Origin: Opitutaceae bacterium
Lineage (GTDB): Bacteria > Verrucomicrobiota > Verrucomicrobiia > Opitutales > Opitutaceae
Length of the DNA: 34,077 bases
Reading direction: 5' to 3'
Assembly: GCA_014376585.1 (NCBI GenBank)
Contig: JACMRG010000364.1
Span: 1 to 34,077, forward strand
Shown here: positions 1-8,560 of the stretch, in pieces
How the letters are laid out: the number at the start of each line of letters is the position of its first letter
Numbering within the stretch: position 1 is the first letter of the stretch
Program-made: the position numbers and the translations under genes
The notes under the pieces: model-generated
What the model was told of the DNA's origin: nothing
The model's database searches: none
Seen by the model: only the letters and a program-made list of their open reading frames with translations

Positions 1-531
1 ACCCGCGACTTCTCCGATTTCAAAGCCCTCCTAGACGCCGCCGTCGCCCACACCGCCGCCGCCAACGCTCCCGGCGGCGACCTCACCCAGGCCGAGAACG
101 CGACCTTCATCGCCAACGGCCAAAACATCTACGCCTCGAATACCAATCTCAACGCCGTCACCGGCCGCCGCAGCGCGCCCTACACCGGCAGCTTCGTCCT
201 CGACTACCAGTTCACCCGCCCGGTCGGCCTCCGCGTCGGCCTCACCGGCGTATGGACGCCCAACTACAATATCGCGATTCTCAACGGCTTCGTATTCCAC
301 GACGGCGCGACCCTCCCGATCAGCCTTTACGCGCAGTATGACCGGAAGATTTTCGGCCAGCACACCAACTTTCGCCTCGGCGTAAACAACGTCGCCGACG
401 TCCTCCGCGGCAGCAGCGACTATTACAAAAACAGCGCCAACAGCCTGAACGCCGCCACCGGCCGCCCCAACTACATCTACCGCTACCGCGACCCCGCGAT
501 CTACTCGTTGAGCGTCACGGTGAAGTTCTGA
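1..531 (+). CDS. TonB-dependent receptor, C-terminal end (5' part outside window)
   Basis: This frame is open from the first base and encodes about 176 residues, the end of an outer-membrane beta-barrel transporter. The sequence shows alternating aromatic and hydrophobic strands, a receptor-like strand reading FRLGVNNVADVLRG, and a final strand ending SLSVTVKF. A terminal aromatic residue is the usual C-terminus of outer-membrane barrels recognised by the BAM machinery. By family knowledge it would import a substrate across the outer membrane using TonB energy; the substrate cannot be told from this fragment. It ends just before a strong nested hairpin and 261 nt before a sigma factor gene on the same strand, so it probably belongs to the preceding transcription unit. 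Plug and N-terminal domains lie outside the window. Confidence 0.85.
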   Translation, partial: TRDFSDFKALLDAAVAHTAAANAPGGDLTQAENATFIANGQNIYASNTNLNAVTGRRSAPYTGSFVLDYQFTRPVGLRVGLTGVWTPNYNIAILNGFVFHDGATLPISLYAQYDRKIFGQHTNFRLGVNNVADVLRGSSDYYKNSANSLNAATGRPNYIYRYRDPAIYSLSVTVKF

Positions 532-578
532 TCCCGCAGCGCCGGCATCCTGCCGGCTCCGAAGAGTGGCTGCGGGAT
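531..578 (+). terminator. Nested hairpin, probable intrinsic terminator
   Basis: A 10-bp outer stem pairs 531-540 with 569-578 (ATCCCGCAGC with GCTGCGGGAT). Inside it a second 6-bp hairpin pairs 541-546 with 552-557 (GCCGGC around an ATCCT loop). The outer stem begins on the last base of the receptor stop codon and is followed by TCTTTG, only a weak T tract. Position and strength suggest it ends the upstream receptor transcript. Confidence 0.6.
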
Positions 579-792
579 CTTTGCCGCAGTCCGGCCCACG
601 CACCATTCACGCCCCCCATCCCCGGATCACGTGAGGCGGGCACTCGTCGTCGCCAAGCCGAGGCCGCCACTCCTCGCCAAGCCGCTTTTTTTCTCCCGTC
701 ACGGCGCTCCTCGCCCCGCCCGCCGAGCCCGTCACGCGCCGCGCCCGCGCTTGCATTCCGCGCCCGCCCCCGTCTATTCCGACGCCACCCCC

Positions 793-1335
793 ATGCCCCC
801 CTCGGACCCCGAGACCACCCGTTGGTTTACCGAAGAGGTGCAGCCTCACGAATCGGAGCTGCGCGCCTACCTCCGCGCCAAATTCTCCGCGCACCTCGAT
901 ATCGACGACCTCGTGCAAGAGACCTACGCGCGTCTGCTCCAGGCCCGCGAACAGGCCCCGCTCCGCTCCGCCAAGGCCTATTTGTTCACCACCGCGCGCA
1001 ACGCGGCCTTCGATATTTTCCGCCGCCGCAAAATTGTCGCCATTGACGGCATAGCAGAAATCGAGCTCCTGCCCGTCTTTGAAGATAGGCCCGGTGTCGC
1101 CGAAGCCGTCTGTCATGACCAAGAACTCCAACTCCTCGCCGAGGCCATCCAGGCCCTCCCCGAACGCTGCCGCCGCGTGCTGACCCTCCGCAAACTTCAC
1201 GGCCTCTCACACCGCGAGATCGCGCGGCAGCTGGGCATCGCGGAAAATACCGTCAACGCCCAGATCGCCATCGGCGTCCTCCGCCTCCGCGACTACCTCC
1301 GCGCGCGCGGCGTCACGAAAGCCTCGTCCCTGTGA
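793..1335 (+). CDS. ECF RNA polymerase sigma factor, FecI-like
   Basis: A 180-residue sigma-70 family protein of extracytoplasmic-function size. Region 2 lies at about residues 20-80, with a core-binding helix reading DDLVQETYARLL and a following FTTARNAAFDIFRRR segment. Region 4 lies at about 113-170, with ALPERCRRVLTLRKLHGLS and the recognition-helix segment IAENTVNAQI. The frame is open upstream to 631, but the ATG at 793 matches the family start; the 54 extra residues are low-complexity and Arg/Ala/Pro-rich. Its stop overlaps the GTG start of the FecR gene (GTGA), so the two are translationally coupled. By family knowledge the pair relays a signal from the TonB receptor: the receptor's N-terminal domain contacts FecR, which releases or activates the sigma factor to transcribe the receptor locus. 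No promoter could be identified in 579-792. Confidence 0.88.
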   Translation: MPPSDPETTRWFTEEVQPHESELRAYLRAKFSAHLDIDDLVQETYARLLQAREQAPLRSAKAYLFTTARNAAFDIFRRRKIVAIDGIAEIELLPVFEDRPGVAEAVCHDQELQLLAEAIQALPERCRRVLTLRKLHGLSHREIARQLGIAENTVNAQIAIGVLRLRDYLRARGVTKASSL

Positions 1336-2378
1336 GTTCCAACCCGCCTACTCCCGATCCGATGCCCTCGCCCGAGGTGATCGAAGCCGCCGCCGCCGCG
1401 TGGCTCAGCCTGCGCGACCGCGGTCTCTCTGCCGCCGAAACCGCCGAGTTCGTGCGCTGGTTGCAACAGGACCCGCAACACGCCGCCGTCTTCGCCGAGT
1501 TGGACAGTGTCTGGAAAAATTTCGACCGGCTCGGCGCCGTCGCCGCGCCGACCACCGCCGCGGCCGACGCCGACGCGCTCGCCCCGCGCCCCCGCGTGCG
1601 CCGGCCCCCCGCCCTCGCTTGGGGTGCCGCCGCGCTGGCCGCCGCCGCCCTCGTCACCCTCGCCCTCGTCACCACCCGCGCACCCCGGCACACCGCCGAG
1701 ACTGCGGTCGGCGCCTTTGAAAAATTCGATCTTCCCGACGGCTCCGTCGCCCAGCTCAACACCGATTCCGCCATCGACACGGATTTCACGCCGACCGAGC
1801 GCCGCGTGCGCATCGTGCGCGGTGAGGTTTTTTTCACCGTCACCAAGAATCCCGCCCGCCCGTTCATCGTGACCGCGGGCGCCGTCGCCGTCCGCGCCGT
1901 CGGCACCGCCTTCAACGTCCGCCGGCGCGACACCGCCGTCGAAGTCCTCGTCACCGAAGGCCGCGTGCGCGTCGACGACTCCCACCTCGGCCAATCGCTG
2001 CTCCCCGCCCCCGCCGCATCCGCCGAGGCCCCACTTCTGATCGCTGGAGAGCGTGCCCTCGTCGCCGAGCGCGCCGCGGGCTCCGCGCCCGAGCTCGCGA
2101 CCGTGGCCAAAGTCGATCCGTCCGCCATCCAACGCGCCCTCGCTTGGCAGGAGCGCCGCCTAGAGTTCGACGCCACGCCGCTCGCCGAAGTCATCGCGGA
2201 GTTCAATCGCTACAACCGTCGCCGGCTCGTGATCGCCGACCCCGCCCTCACCGGCAAACGTTTCAGCGGGACGTTCCGCGCCGACAGCGTCGAACCCTTC
2301 GTGCGCTTGTTGGAAGAAGACTTTCGTGTGACCGCCGTGCGTGGTGAAAACGAGATCGTGCTGCGCACCGCTCCCTAG
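1332..2378 (+). CDS. FecR-family anti-sigma / sigma regulator
   Basis: A 348-residue single-pass inner-membrane protein. Residues 16-65 form the cytoplasmic DUF4880-type sigma-binding region (AAAWLSLRDRGLSAAE, then WLQQDPQHAAVFAELD). A membrane segment spans about 95-115. The periplasmic FecR domain runs about 130-215 with LPDGSVAQLNTDSAI, ARPFIVTAGAVAVRAVGTAF and VEVLVTEGRVRV. A C-terminal domain at about 275-348, FDATPLAEVIAEFNRYN to EIVLRTAP, resembles a DUF4974/STN fold. The GTG start overlaps the sigma factor stop. The role, known from the FecI-FecR-FecA paradigm, is to receive a signal from the outer-membrane receptor and control the cognate sigma factor. The same layout is recognisable in the broken copy at 25597-26626, with clear similarity in the C-terminal domain. 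Confidence 0.88.
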   Translation: MSSNPPTPDPMPSPEVIEAAAAAWLSLRDRGLSAAETAEFVRWLQQDPQHAAVFAELDSVWKNFDRLGAVAAPTTAAADADALAPRPRVRRPPALAWGAAALAAAALVTLALVTTRAPRHTAETAVGAFEKFDLPDGSVAQLNTDSAIDTDFTPTERRVRIVRGEVFFTVTKNPARPFIVTAGAVAVRAVGTAFNVRRRDTAVEVLVTEGRVRVDDSHLGQSLLPAPAASAEAPLLIAGERALVAERAAGSAPELATVAKVDPSAIQRALAWQERRLEFDATPLAEVIAEFNRYNRRRLVIADPALTGKRFSGTFRADSVEPFVRLLEEDFRVTAVRGENEIVLRTAP

Positions 2379-2546
2379 TCGCGGTTCGCACGCGTGATGA
2401 GTCCGATCTCTCGCCGGTTTCCCGTCCTGCTGGGGATGCTGCTGGCCGGTATCCGCGGAATTTTAAAAATTCTTCTAGCAGTTTTTCTTCCGCCGACCGT
2501 CTGCCCCGGTGACCGCGCCCATCCGGGCCAGCACCCCGCAGACTGT

Positions 2547-5500
2547 ATGCCCCGCCCCTTTATTCGAACCCTACGTTCACGAAGCCGCCTGTCGGCCCGC
2601 GTGCGGGTTTCGCTCGGAGCTTTGATCGGACTCGGTCTGCTCACGCCATTGACTCTCGGCGCGGCCGATACTGTCACCCGCTCTTTCGACGTGCCGACGG
2701 GCGAAGCGCGCGTCACCCTCAAGCTCTTCGCCGCCCAAGCGGGCGGACAAGTCCTCTATTCGCCCGACGACGTAAGTGGCATCGCGACCCATGCCGTCAG
2801 CGGTGAATTCACCCCGCTTGACGCGCTCACGCAGATGCTCGCGCAGACGCCGCTCAAGGCCCGGCAAGACACGAAGACCAAGGCGATCGCCATCACGACG
2901 ACCAAGCCTTCCCGCGCGCCGCCATCACCGCCGCAGCCACCAGCCGCACGACCGCCCGAACCACCAAAGACTTCACAATCCAAATCCCTAGATTCTCCTG
3001 CCATGAAACCCCGTATTCTCCTTTCCGTCATCTCTGCCTGGCTGCTCACCGCCGGCACCGCCGACGCCCAGACCGCATCCGGTTCCGCCGTGAAGAGCGA
3101 GACCATCAAACTCACACCTTTCGAAGTCGTCGGTGACACCGGCGACGCCTATGGCACGACGATGAGCAACTCCGTCACCATGTTTCAGACGGATCTCAGC
3201 AAACTCCCCGTCTCCGCCGACATCATGACCAGCCAGTTTATGCGCGATCTCGATATCCAAAACCTGGATCAGTTGGTCTCCGGTTTTGCGACCGGTTCCG
3301 GTTGGGGCTCCGTCCAGAACGATACCGACGCGCTCCCCAAAGACCCCGGCGTGCGCGTCGCGAACACCGAAGTCAAACTGCGCGGCGTCGGTTCCGGCAC
3401 CATCCGGCGCGACGGTCTCATCGCTGCAAACAACAGCGCGTTCTCGGACGGATTCGCGACCGAGAGCATCGAGATTCTCAAGGGTCCCAACGCCCTCCTC
3501 TATTCGGGCTCCGCCGGCGGTGGCGTCATCTCCGCCGTGTCCAAGCAGGCCCGCTTCGGGCGCAACTCCACCTCGTTGTCCTACCGCATCGACTCCTTCG
3601 GATCGAAGCGCGGCGAACTCGATTTCAGCCGGACCTTCCGCACCAAGCTTCGCCTCCTACCCGAGATCGCCGTCCGCACGTCTCTCATGAAACAGCGTGA
3701 AGAATTCTACCGCGATGGCTACGGCAACAACGCCTGGGGTGCCTATACCCAGTTCGCCTTCCGTCTACCGCGCTCCACCCTGCGCGTCGGTTACATGCAC
3801 AGCGAGGCGCTCAACTGGGTCGGCTATTCGCCCGGTTTCAGCTATCGCAGCAATCGCCCCGCGACCGGCGCCTGGGATCCCTCTCCGGCCGTCGTCGCGC
3901 GGCACACCGGTATCAACGGTGCGATCCCTAGCCTATCTGTCGGCGACCTCTACGCCGAGGGCGAAGGCCCCAGGATCGCCAACGGTCGCCTCTCTCTGCG
4001 CAATCTCAATTCGGCGTTCGTCTCCGACTATAACCACAACCCGAAAGACGACTACGTGATCGCCAGCCTTGAGACCCGCTGGAGCCGCCACATCTCCAGC
4101 CTCATCACCTTTGCCGCCGACAAGAATCCGGTGGATATGCAATACCAGGGAGCGGGAAGCCTCTTTCCGGCCGGCTACACCAATATCGAAAAGCTCAATC
4201 CCGTCGCCTACGATCCCAGCACCCCGATCGGCGACTACTCCTCGACGATTCGCTCCACGACGACCGACTGGACCGTGGTCTCCCCCGCCCCGGAGTTCTA
4301 CGAACAGCATTTCCGGCGCAAAGCGTTTCGCCCCGCACTCGGGATCGAGTGGTCCAACTTTGGCGGGAAACTAAAGCACAACGCCATCGTCGGCTATGAG
4401 CTGAACCAGCTGAAAGCGGACTTCGATCTCTTCAATTACTTCCTCGCCGACTCGAATGGAAAGGTGCTCGTTAACCCCGCCACCGTCGCCAACACCAACA
4501 CCAACGGCCGCATCATGCTCCGCAACGAATGGTATGAAGTCGGGCAGCAGGGGATTAACTTTCAGCGCATCAATCCTCTTGAGACCAAGAGCGTCACGCT
4601 CAACGGCCAAAATTGGGTGCTCCAGTCGCAGAACTTCCCCGGCCTCGTGCCCTCCACGCCCAGTAACCCGCGCGGCCTCCGACCCGCCACCGCCACCGGC
4701 GGTGCGCTAGCCGGCCACCAATTTGTGAGCGTGGAAACCTCCTCCTTCTTCGGCGCCCTGCAGACCGATTGGTTTAACGACCGCGTGCAAAGCGTCGCCA
4801 GCGTCCGCCGCGAGACCTACTCGTCCAGCCGCTGGGACTACCGCGTCCTCACCGGCCAAAGCCGCGAGGAGACCAACTGGTCGGGCAACCTCGGCATCAA
4901 TATCCGCGCCACCAACGGTCTCCGTCCTTATGTGAACTATTCCCTCGCCGCCGCGCCCCCCAGCGCCAACGCCACCTTCGGCCCCTTCGGCGAACTCGTC
5001 CCCCTCGAGAAAAGCAAAGGCTGGGAATCCGGTGCGAAGTTCAACATCGCGGGGAAGATCGACGGTTCGATCTCGTATTTTGCGGCCGACATCAAGGGCA
5101 AGAATACCGCCAACGGCCTCGTCCTCGATGCCAACCCGAACGGCCTCAACGGTCGCCGCCAGCCCTCCGACCAATGGTATGGCGTGGACCAGAAAACTAA
5201 CGGCTACGAACTCATGCTCTCCGGGGCTCCCGTGACCGGCTGGCGCACCACGCTGCGCGTCGGCGTGCAAGACGGCCGCGTCGGCACCCAGCTCGATTAC
5301 CCCATGCTCTACAACGATCAGTTCTATACCAACGCCGCGGGCGAAGTCACGTATCAGAACGGCACGGTCGTCACCGTGAACCCCACGTCGGTCGTCGCCG
5401 TCGCTAGCGGCGGCATTCCGCTCACCGTGGCGATGCTCAACGACAGTGACCCGACCAACATTTACTATTGGGACCCGAATCCGCGCAATGGCACCACGAT

Positions 5501-6146
5501 GAACGGCAATGTGAGCAATCTTCTGCGCAACCCCGGCGCCGCCTTTGTCACCGCCAACGGGCCCATCGCCACCGGCAACACCGGGCTGCCGGCCAGTGCA
5601 CGGCAGGTCGCGTGGGATGATCCCCTCGGCTTCAACGACGGCATCGAGATCAGCCGCGCCGGCCGCAAGACCATCGGCTACGCCCGCTACAAACTTTCGT
5701 TCACCAACACCTACAACTTTCGCTCCGGCTGGTTGAAAGCGTTCTCGATCGGAGGACTCGTCAATGTCGAGCTCGAGAATCGCAACCGCTGGATTCGCTG
5801 GCCCATCGCCTTTGATAGGCGCAACCGCATCGTCAAAACCACCGATGACACACCCGCTGCCCAGATGCCGCGCGTGAACCTGCCCGGCCGCTACTACTAC
5901 ACCAGTCAGGGCCTGCTCTGGGGCCTGCCCGACAACTACGTTTTCAACGGCTGGGCGACCTACTCCCGCAAGTTCGGCCGCGACGCGAAGTATCGCTTCT
6001 CCAGCCAGGTCAATGTGAACAACGTCTTCAACCGCGCGCCGATCTTGGCCAATCCCTTCTCGGGTTCGATCTACGGTGAAACTCGCGGCTTCGTGCAGCA
6101 AAACCAGCCCCGCACTTGGAGTTGGACCAATCGCATCGATTTCTGA
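2547..6146 (+). CDS. STN-domain TonB-dependent receptor (transducer type)
   Basis: A 1199-residue outer-membrane receptor if started at the ATG at 2547, which gives an Arg-rich n-region and signal peptide (LIGLGLLTPLTLGA, cleavage near residue 39). GTG 2394 and ATG 2397 are in frame but would put another hydrophobic stretch in front. Residues 45-118 are an STN (secretin/TonB short N-terminal) domain (RSFDVPTGEARVTLKLFA). Residues 119-152 are a Pro-rich linker. At residue 153 a complete second signal peptide occurs. A TonB-box-like stretch (IKLTPFEVVGD) follows, then the plug (VKLRGVGSGTIRRDG, ESIEILKGPNALLYSGSAGG) and a barrel ending WTNRIDF with a terminal Phe. It sits 168 nt after fecR, completing a sigma/FecR/transducer set. 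Neighbouring Gfo/Idh and acetylesterase genes suggest a sugar-type substrate, which is inference. Confidence 0.85.
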   Translation: MPRPFIRTLRSRSRLSARVRVSLGALIGLGLLTPLTLGAADTVTRSFDVPTGEARVTLKLFAAQAGGQVLYSPDDVSGIATHAVSGEFTPLDALTQMLAQTPLKARQDTKTKAIAITTTKPSRAPPSPPQPPAARPPEPPKTSQSKSLDSPAMKPRILLSVISAWLLTAGTADAQTASGSAVKSETIKLTPFEVVGDTGDAYGTTMSNSVTMFQTDLSKLPVSADIMTSQFMRDLDIQNLDQLVSGFATGSGWGSVQNDTDALPKDPGVRVANTEVKLRGVGSGTIRRDGLIAANNSAFSDGFATESIEILKGPNALLYSGSAGGGVISAVSKQARFGRNSTSLSYRIDSFGSKRGELDFSRTFRTKLRLLPEIAVRTSLMKQREEFYRDGYGNNAWGAYTQFAFRLPRSTLRVGYMHSEALNWVGYSPGFSYRSNRPATGAWDPSPAVVARHTGINGAIPSLSVGDLYAEGEGPRIANGRLSLRNLNSAFVSDYNHNPKDDYVIASLETRWSRHISSLITFAADKNPVDMQYQGAGSLFPAGYTNIEKLNPVAYDPSTPIGDYSSTIRSTTTDWTVVSPAPEFYEQHFRRKAFRPALGIEWSNFGGKLKHNAIVGYELNQLKADFDLFNYFLADSNGKVLVNPATVANTNTNGRIMLRNEWYEVGQQGINFQRINPLETKSVTLNGQNWVLQSQNFPGLVPSTPSNPRGLRPATATGGALAGHQFVSVETSSFFGALQTDWFNDRVQSVASVRRETYSSSRWDYRVLTGQSREETNWSGNLGINIRATNGLRPYVNYSLAAAPPSANATFGPFGELVPLEKSKGWESGAKFNIAGKIDGSISYFAADIKGKNTANGLVLDANPNGLNGRRQPSDQWYGVDQKTNGYELMLSGAPVTGWRTTLRVGVQDGRVGTQLDYPMLYNDQFYTNAAGEVTYQNGTVVTVNPTSVVAVASGGIPLTVAMLNDSDPTNIYYWDPNPRNGTTMNGNVSNLLRNPGAAFVTANGPIATGNTGLPASARQVAWDDPLGFNDGIEISRAGRKTIGYARYKLSFTNTYNFRSGWLKAFSIGGLVNVELENRNRWIRWPIAFDRRNRIVKTTDDTPAAQMPRVNLPGRYYYTSQGLLWGLPDNYVFNGWATYSRKFGRDAKYRFSSQVNVNNVFNRAPILANPFSGSIYGETRGFVQQNQPRTWSWTNRIDF
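3003..3071 (+). other. Second, internal signal peptide and possible alternative start
   Basis: In frame within the receptor, ATG 3003 opens a textbook signal peptide of 23 residues: basic MKPR, hydrophobic ILLSVISAWLLTAG, and a TADAQ cleavage site. The mature receptor region follows at once. No Shine-Dalgarno-like sequence precedes it. The decayed paralogue has its STN and receptor genes separate, each with its own start, so 3003 is probably the ancestral receptor start. Translation from 3003 would give a receptor lacking the STN domain. Whether both products are made cannot be told from sequence. Confidence 0.6.
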
Positions 6147-6182
6147 TCCACCACGCGGGACGTTCCCCGACCTCCTTCTGCC

Positions 6183-7580
6183 ATGGCCGCACGCCCCGTG
6201 TCTTCGCTCCATTCCGGTTTCTCAACGCGCCGGCAGTTTCTGTCCCACGCCGCCGTCGGCGGCGCGGCGCTCCTGCTGCCGCGCACCCTGCGCGGCCAAT
6301 CCGCGGCGCCCGCGCGCGACCGCCTGAGGCTCGCGCTCGTCGGCGTCGGCGGGCGCGGCGGGGCGGCGCTCACCGCGCTGCGCGAAGAGGAGTTCGTCGC
6401 CTTCTGCGATGTGGACGAGGTCCGTGGCCGCAGCGAACCGCTTGCCCACGCCACGACCGGGCCGATTCTCGCGCAGTTTCCCGCCGCGCGCTGGTTCAAA
6501 GACTATCGGGAGATGTTCGCCGCGATGGCGGACCGCATCGACGCCGTCGTCGTCGCCACGCCCGACCACATGCATTTCGCCATCGGCATGGCCGCGATCT
6601 CGCACCGCAAGCACCTCTATCTCGAAAAGCCTCTCTGCCGCTGCCTCACCGAGGTGCGCGCGCTTCAGGCCGCCGCCCGGAAAGCCGGCGTCATCACCCA
6701 GATGGGCAACCAAGGTCGCGCCGGCGAAGGCATTCGCACCGCCCGCGAATGGGTGGAGGCCGGCCTGCTCGGAGACGTCCATACCGTCCACGCCTGGACC
6801 GACCGGCCCCGCCTCCCGTGGTTTCGCCCGGCGGACTTCGACCCCGACGCGACGGATACCACCACCCCGGTGCCGCCGACGCTCGATTGGAATCTATGGC
6901 TGGGCGTTGCGCCGGAGCGTCCCTATCGCGCGGAGCTCACACCGGAATTGTGGCGCGGCTACGTGGACTACGGCTGCGGCTCGCTCGGCGACATGGGCTG
7001 CCACCAGGTCGAAGCGGCCTTTTACGCGCCCGACCTCGGCGCGCCCACCAGCGTCGAAGCCGCCACCACCAAGCTCTATCCAAAATCCTTCCCCGCCTCG
7101 ACGGCGGTGACTTGGAAATTTCCCGCGCGGCCCGGTCGCGGTGCGGTGGAATTGCGCTGGTTCGACGGCGGCCTGCTGCCACCGCAACCCGTGCCCGGCT
7201 TCAAGTTCGCGCCCGACGGTGGCAGTATTTTTTACGGCACCGAAGGCATGATGGTCGTTTCCTCTCACAGCGGAAGCGCCCGGCTTCTGCCCGACGAAAG
7301 GATGAACGCCCTCCGCCCATCACTGCCGCCCAAAACCATCCCCCGCGTCCACGGAGGTTCCCATCAGGAGTGGGCTCGCGCCATCCGCGGCGGCCCCGCC
7401 TGCGGCTCACACTTCGACTACGCGGCGCCCCTCACCGAGGTCGTCCTGCTCGGCGTCGCGGCCATCCGCGCACAGGCCCGGCTCGCCTGGGATGCCGGTG
7501 CCGCCCGTTTTTCCACCCGGCCCGTCGCAGATCGCTCCCTCGGTCCTGGCTACCCTTACCGTCCGGGTTGGCAGGTCTGA
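6183..7580 (+). CDS. Gfo/Idh/MocA-family oxidoreductase, Tat-exported
   Basis: A 465-residue protein starting at ATG 6183, 36 nt after the receptor stop, so probably cotranscribed with it. Residues 15-42 are a twin-arginine signal (STRRQFLSHAAVGGAALLL). The Rossmann nucleotide-binding motif is GVGGRGG at 54-60. VATPDHMH (about 124-131) and the family signature EKP at 148-150 follow. The substrate domain carries the conserved GDMGCHQVE stretch and the LDWNLWLG motif common in verrucomicrobial and planctomycete members. Family members oxidise, reduce or epimerise sugars and polyols with tightly bound NAD(P); some act as retaining NAD-dependent glycosidases (GH109-like). Tat export fits folding with cofactor in the cytoplasm before transport. 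The exact reaction is not assignable. A sugar role fits the adjacent receptor and acetylesterase. Confidence 0.88.
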   Translation: MAARPVSSLHSGFSTRRQFLSHAAVGGAALLLPRTLRGQSAAPARDRLRLALVGVGGRGGAALTALREEEFVAFCDVDEVRGRSEPLAHATTGPILAQFPAARWFKDYREMFAAMADRIDAVVVATPDHMHFAIGMAAISHRKHLYLEKPLCRCLTEVRALQAAARKAGVITQMGNQGRAGEGIRTAREWVEAGLLGDVHTVHAWTDRPRLPWFRPADFDPDATDTTTPVPPTLDWNLWLGVAPERPYRAELTPELWRGYVDYGCGSLGDMGCHQVEAAFYAPDLGAPTSVEAATTKLYPKSFPASTAVTWKFPARPGRGAVELRWFDGGLLPPQPVPGFKFAPDGGSIFYGTEGMMVVSSHSGSARLLPDERMNALRPSLPPKTIPRVHGGSHQEWARAIRGGPACGSHFDYAAPLTEVVLLGVAAIRAQARLAWDAGAARFSTRPVADRSLGPGYPYRPGWQV

Positions 7581-7640
7581 GCGGAGGCGTCTTCGCGACG
7601 CAGACGTTTCGGAACTGCGAAATAGCCTGCGTCCGCCGAG
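7581..7640 (+). terminator. Structured intergenic element, possible weak terminator
   Basis: Immediately after the oxidoreductase stop, GACGCAG (7597-7603) pairs with CTGCGTC (7627-7633). Inside, TTTCG (7607-7611) pairs with CGAAA (7618-7622). A competing small hairpin GCGTC/GACGC lies at 7587-7601. No T tract follows, so it may be a processing or attenuation structure rather than a true terminator. The rest of 7641-7759 holds nothing recognised. Confidence 0.3.
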
Positions 7641-7759
7641 GAAAATTTCGATTTGGATGCACTCCAACCGGCGCCGCAAAAATAACCCCTCGCGCTGTTC
7701 GCTTCGTTTTCCAACCGTAGCCGTCGTCCCGCGACCACCCCGGCCCATTCCAAAACCCC

Positions 7760-8560
7760 ATGCGCGCTTTCCGCTTCCTCCTCGTCGCCCTCGTCTGCTC
7801 GGCATCGTTCGTGCGCGCCGCCGCGCCCGCGCTTCCCGCCAGGGAGAACTTCCACCTCTTCCTCCTCGTCGGCCAGTCCAACATGGCCGGGCGTGGCGCC
7901 GTGACCGACGCCGACAAAGCCCCGCGCCCGCGCGTGCTCATGCTCAACCCAGCCGGCGCGTGGGTGCCGGCGGTTGATCCGCTGCACTTCGACAAGCCGG
8001 CCGCCGCGGGCGTGGGGCTCGGCCGCTCGTTCGCCGATGCCGTCGCCGCCGCGACCCCGGGCGTCACCATCGGGCTGATTCCCTGCGCGGTCGGCGGCTC
8101 ACCCATCGACGCGTGGCAGCCCGGTTATTTCTATCAACCCACAAAAAGCCATCCGTGGGACGACGCGATGCGCCGCGCGAAAATCGCCCTGCAATCCGGC
8201 ACGCTGAAAGGCGTCCTCTGGCACCAGGGCGAATCCGACTCCAACCGCGAACTCGCCGCCGGCCACGAAGCCAAACTGCACGCCTTGATCGCCCGGATGC
8301 GCGCCGAGCTCAACGCCCCCGCCGCCCCCTTCATCGTCGGCCAACTCGGCCGCTTCACCGACAGCCCGTGGAACCAATTCAAAACCCAAGTGGACAAGGC
8401 GCACCGCGAGCTACCGGCCAAAGTCCCGCACACCGCTTTCGTCAGCTCCGAAGGCCTGGCGGATAAAGGCGACAAGACTCATTTCAACTCCGACGCCTAC
8501 CGCGAATTCGGCCAACGCTACGCCGAGGCGTATATCAAACTCACCAGCCCAGCGAAGTGA
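7760..8560 (+). CDS. Secreted carbohydrate acetylesterase, sialate O-acetylesterase (SASA/DUF303) family
   Basis: A 266-residue protein starting at ATG 7760, with a signal peptide (FRFLLVALVCSASFVRA, cleavage near residue 21). SGNH-hydrolase landmarks are visible: block I GQSNMAGRG with the probable nucleophile Ser40, the WHQGESD segment at 154-160 typical of the SASA family, and the C-terminal DKTHFNSD block giving Asp238 and His241 as the acid/base pair. The family includes CE6-type acetylxylan esterases and sialate O-acetylesterases, which remove O-acetyl groups from glycans. The length is close to single-domain members. It is the last plus-strand gene of the cluster, 179 nt after the oxidoreductase, and would act in the periplasm or outside the cell. 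The substrate is not determinable; plant or algal acetylated polysaccharide is plausible inference. Confidence 0.88.
   Translation: MRAFRFLLVALVCSASFVRAAAPALPARENFHLFLLVGQSNMAGRGAVTDADKAPRPRVLMLNPAGAWVPAVDPLHFDKPAAAGVGLGRSFADAVAAATPGVTIGLIPCAVGGSPIDAWQPGYFYQPTKSHPWDDAMRRAKIALQSGTLKGVLWHQGESDSNRELAAGHEAKLHALIARMRAELNAPAAPFIVGQLGRFTDSPWNQFKTQVDKAHRELPAKVPHTAFVSSEGLADKGDKTHFNSDAYREFGQRYAEAYIKLTSPAK

Noticed and set aside
4707-6212. 501-codon minus-strand open frame
   Set aside because: Antisense shadow of the receptor barrel region.
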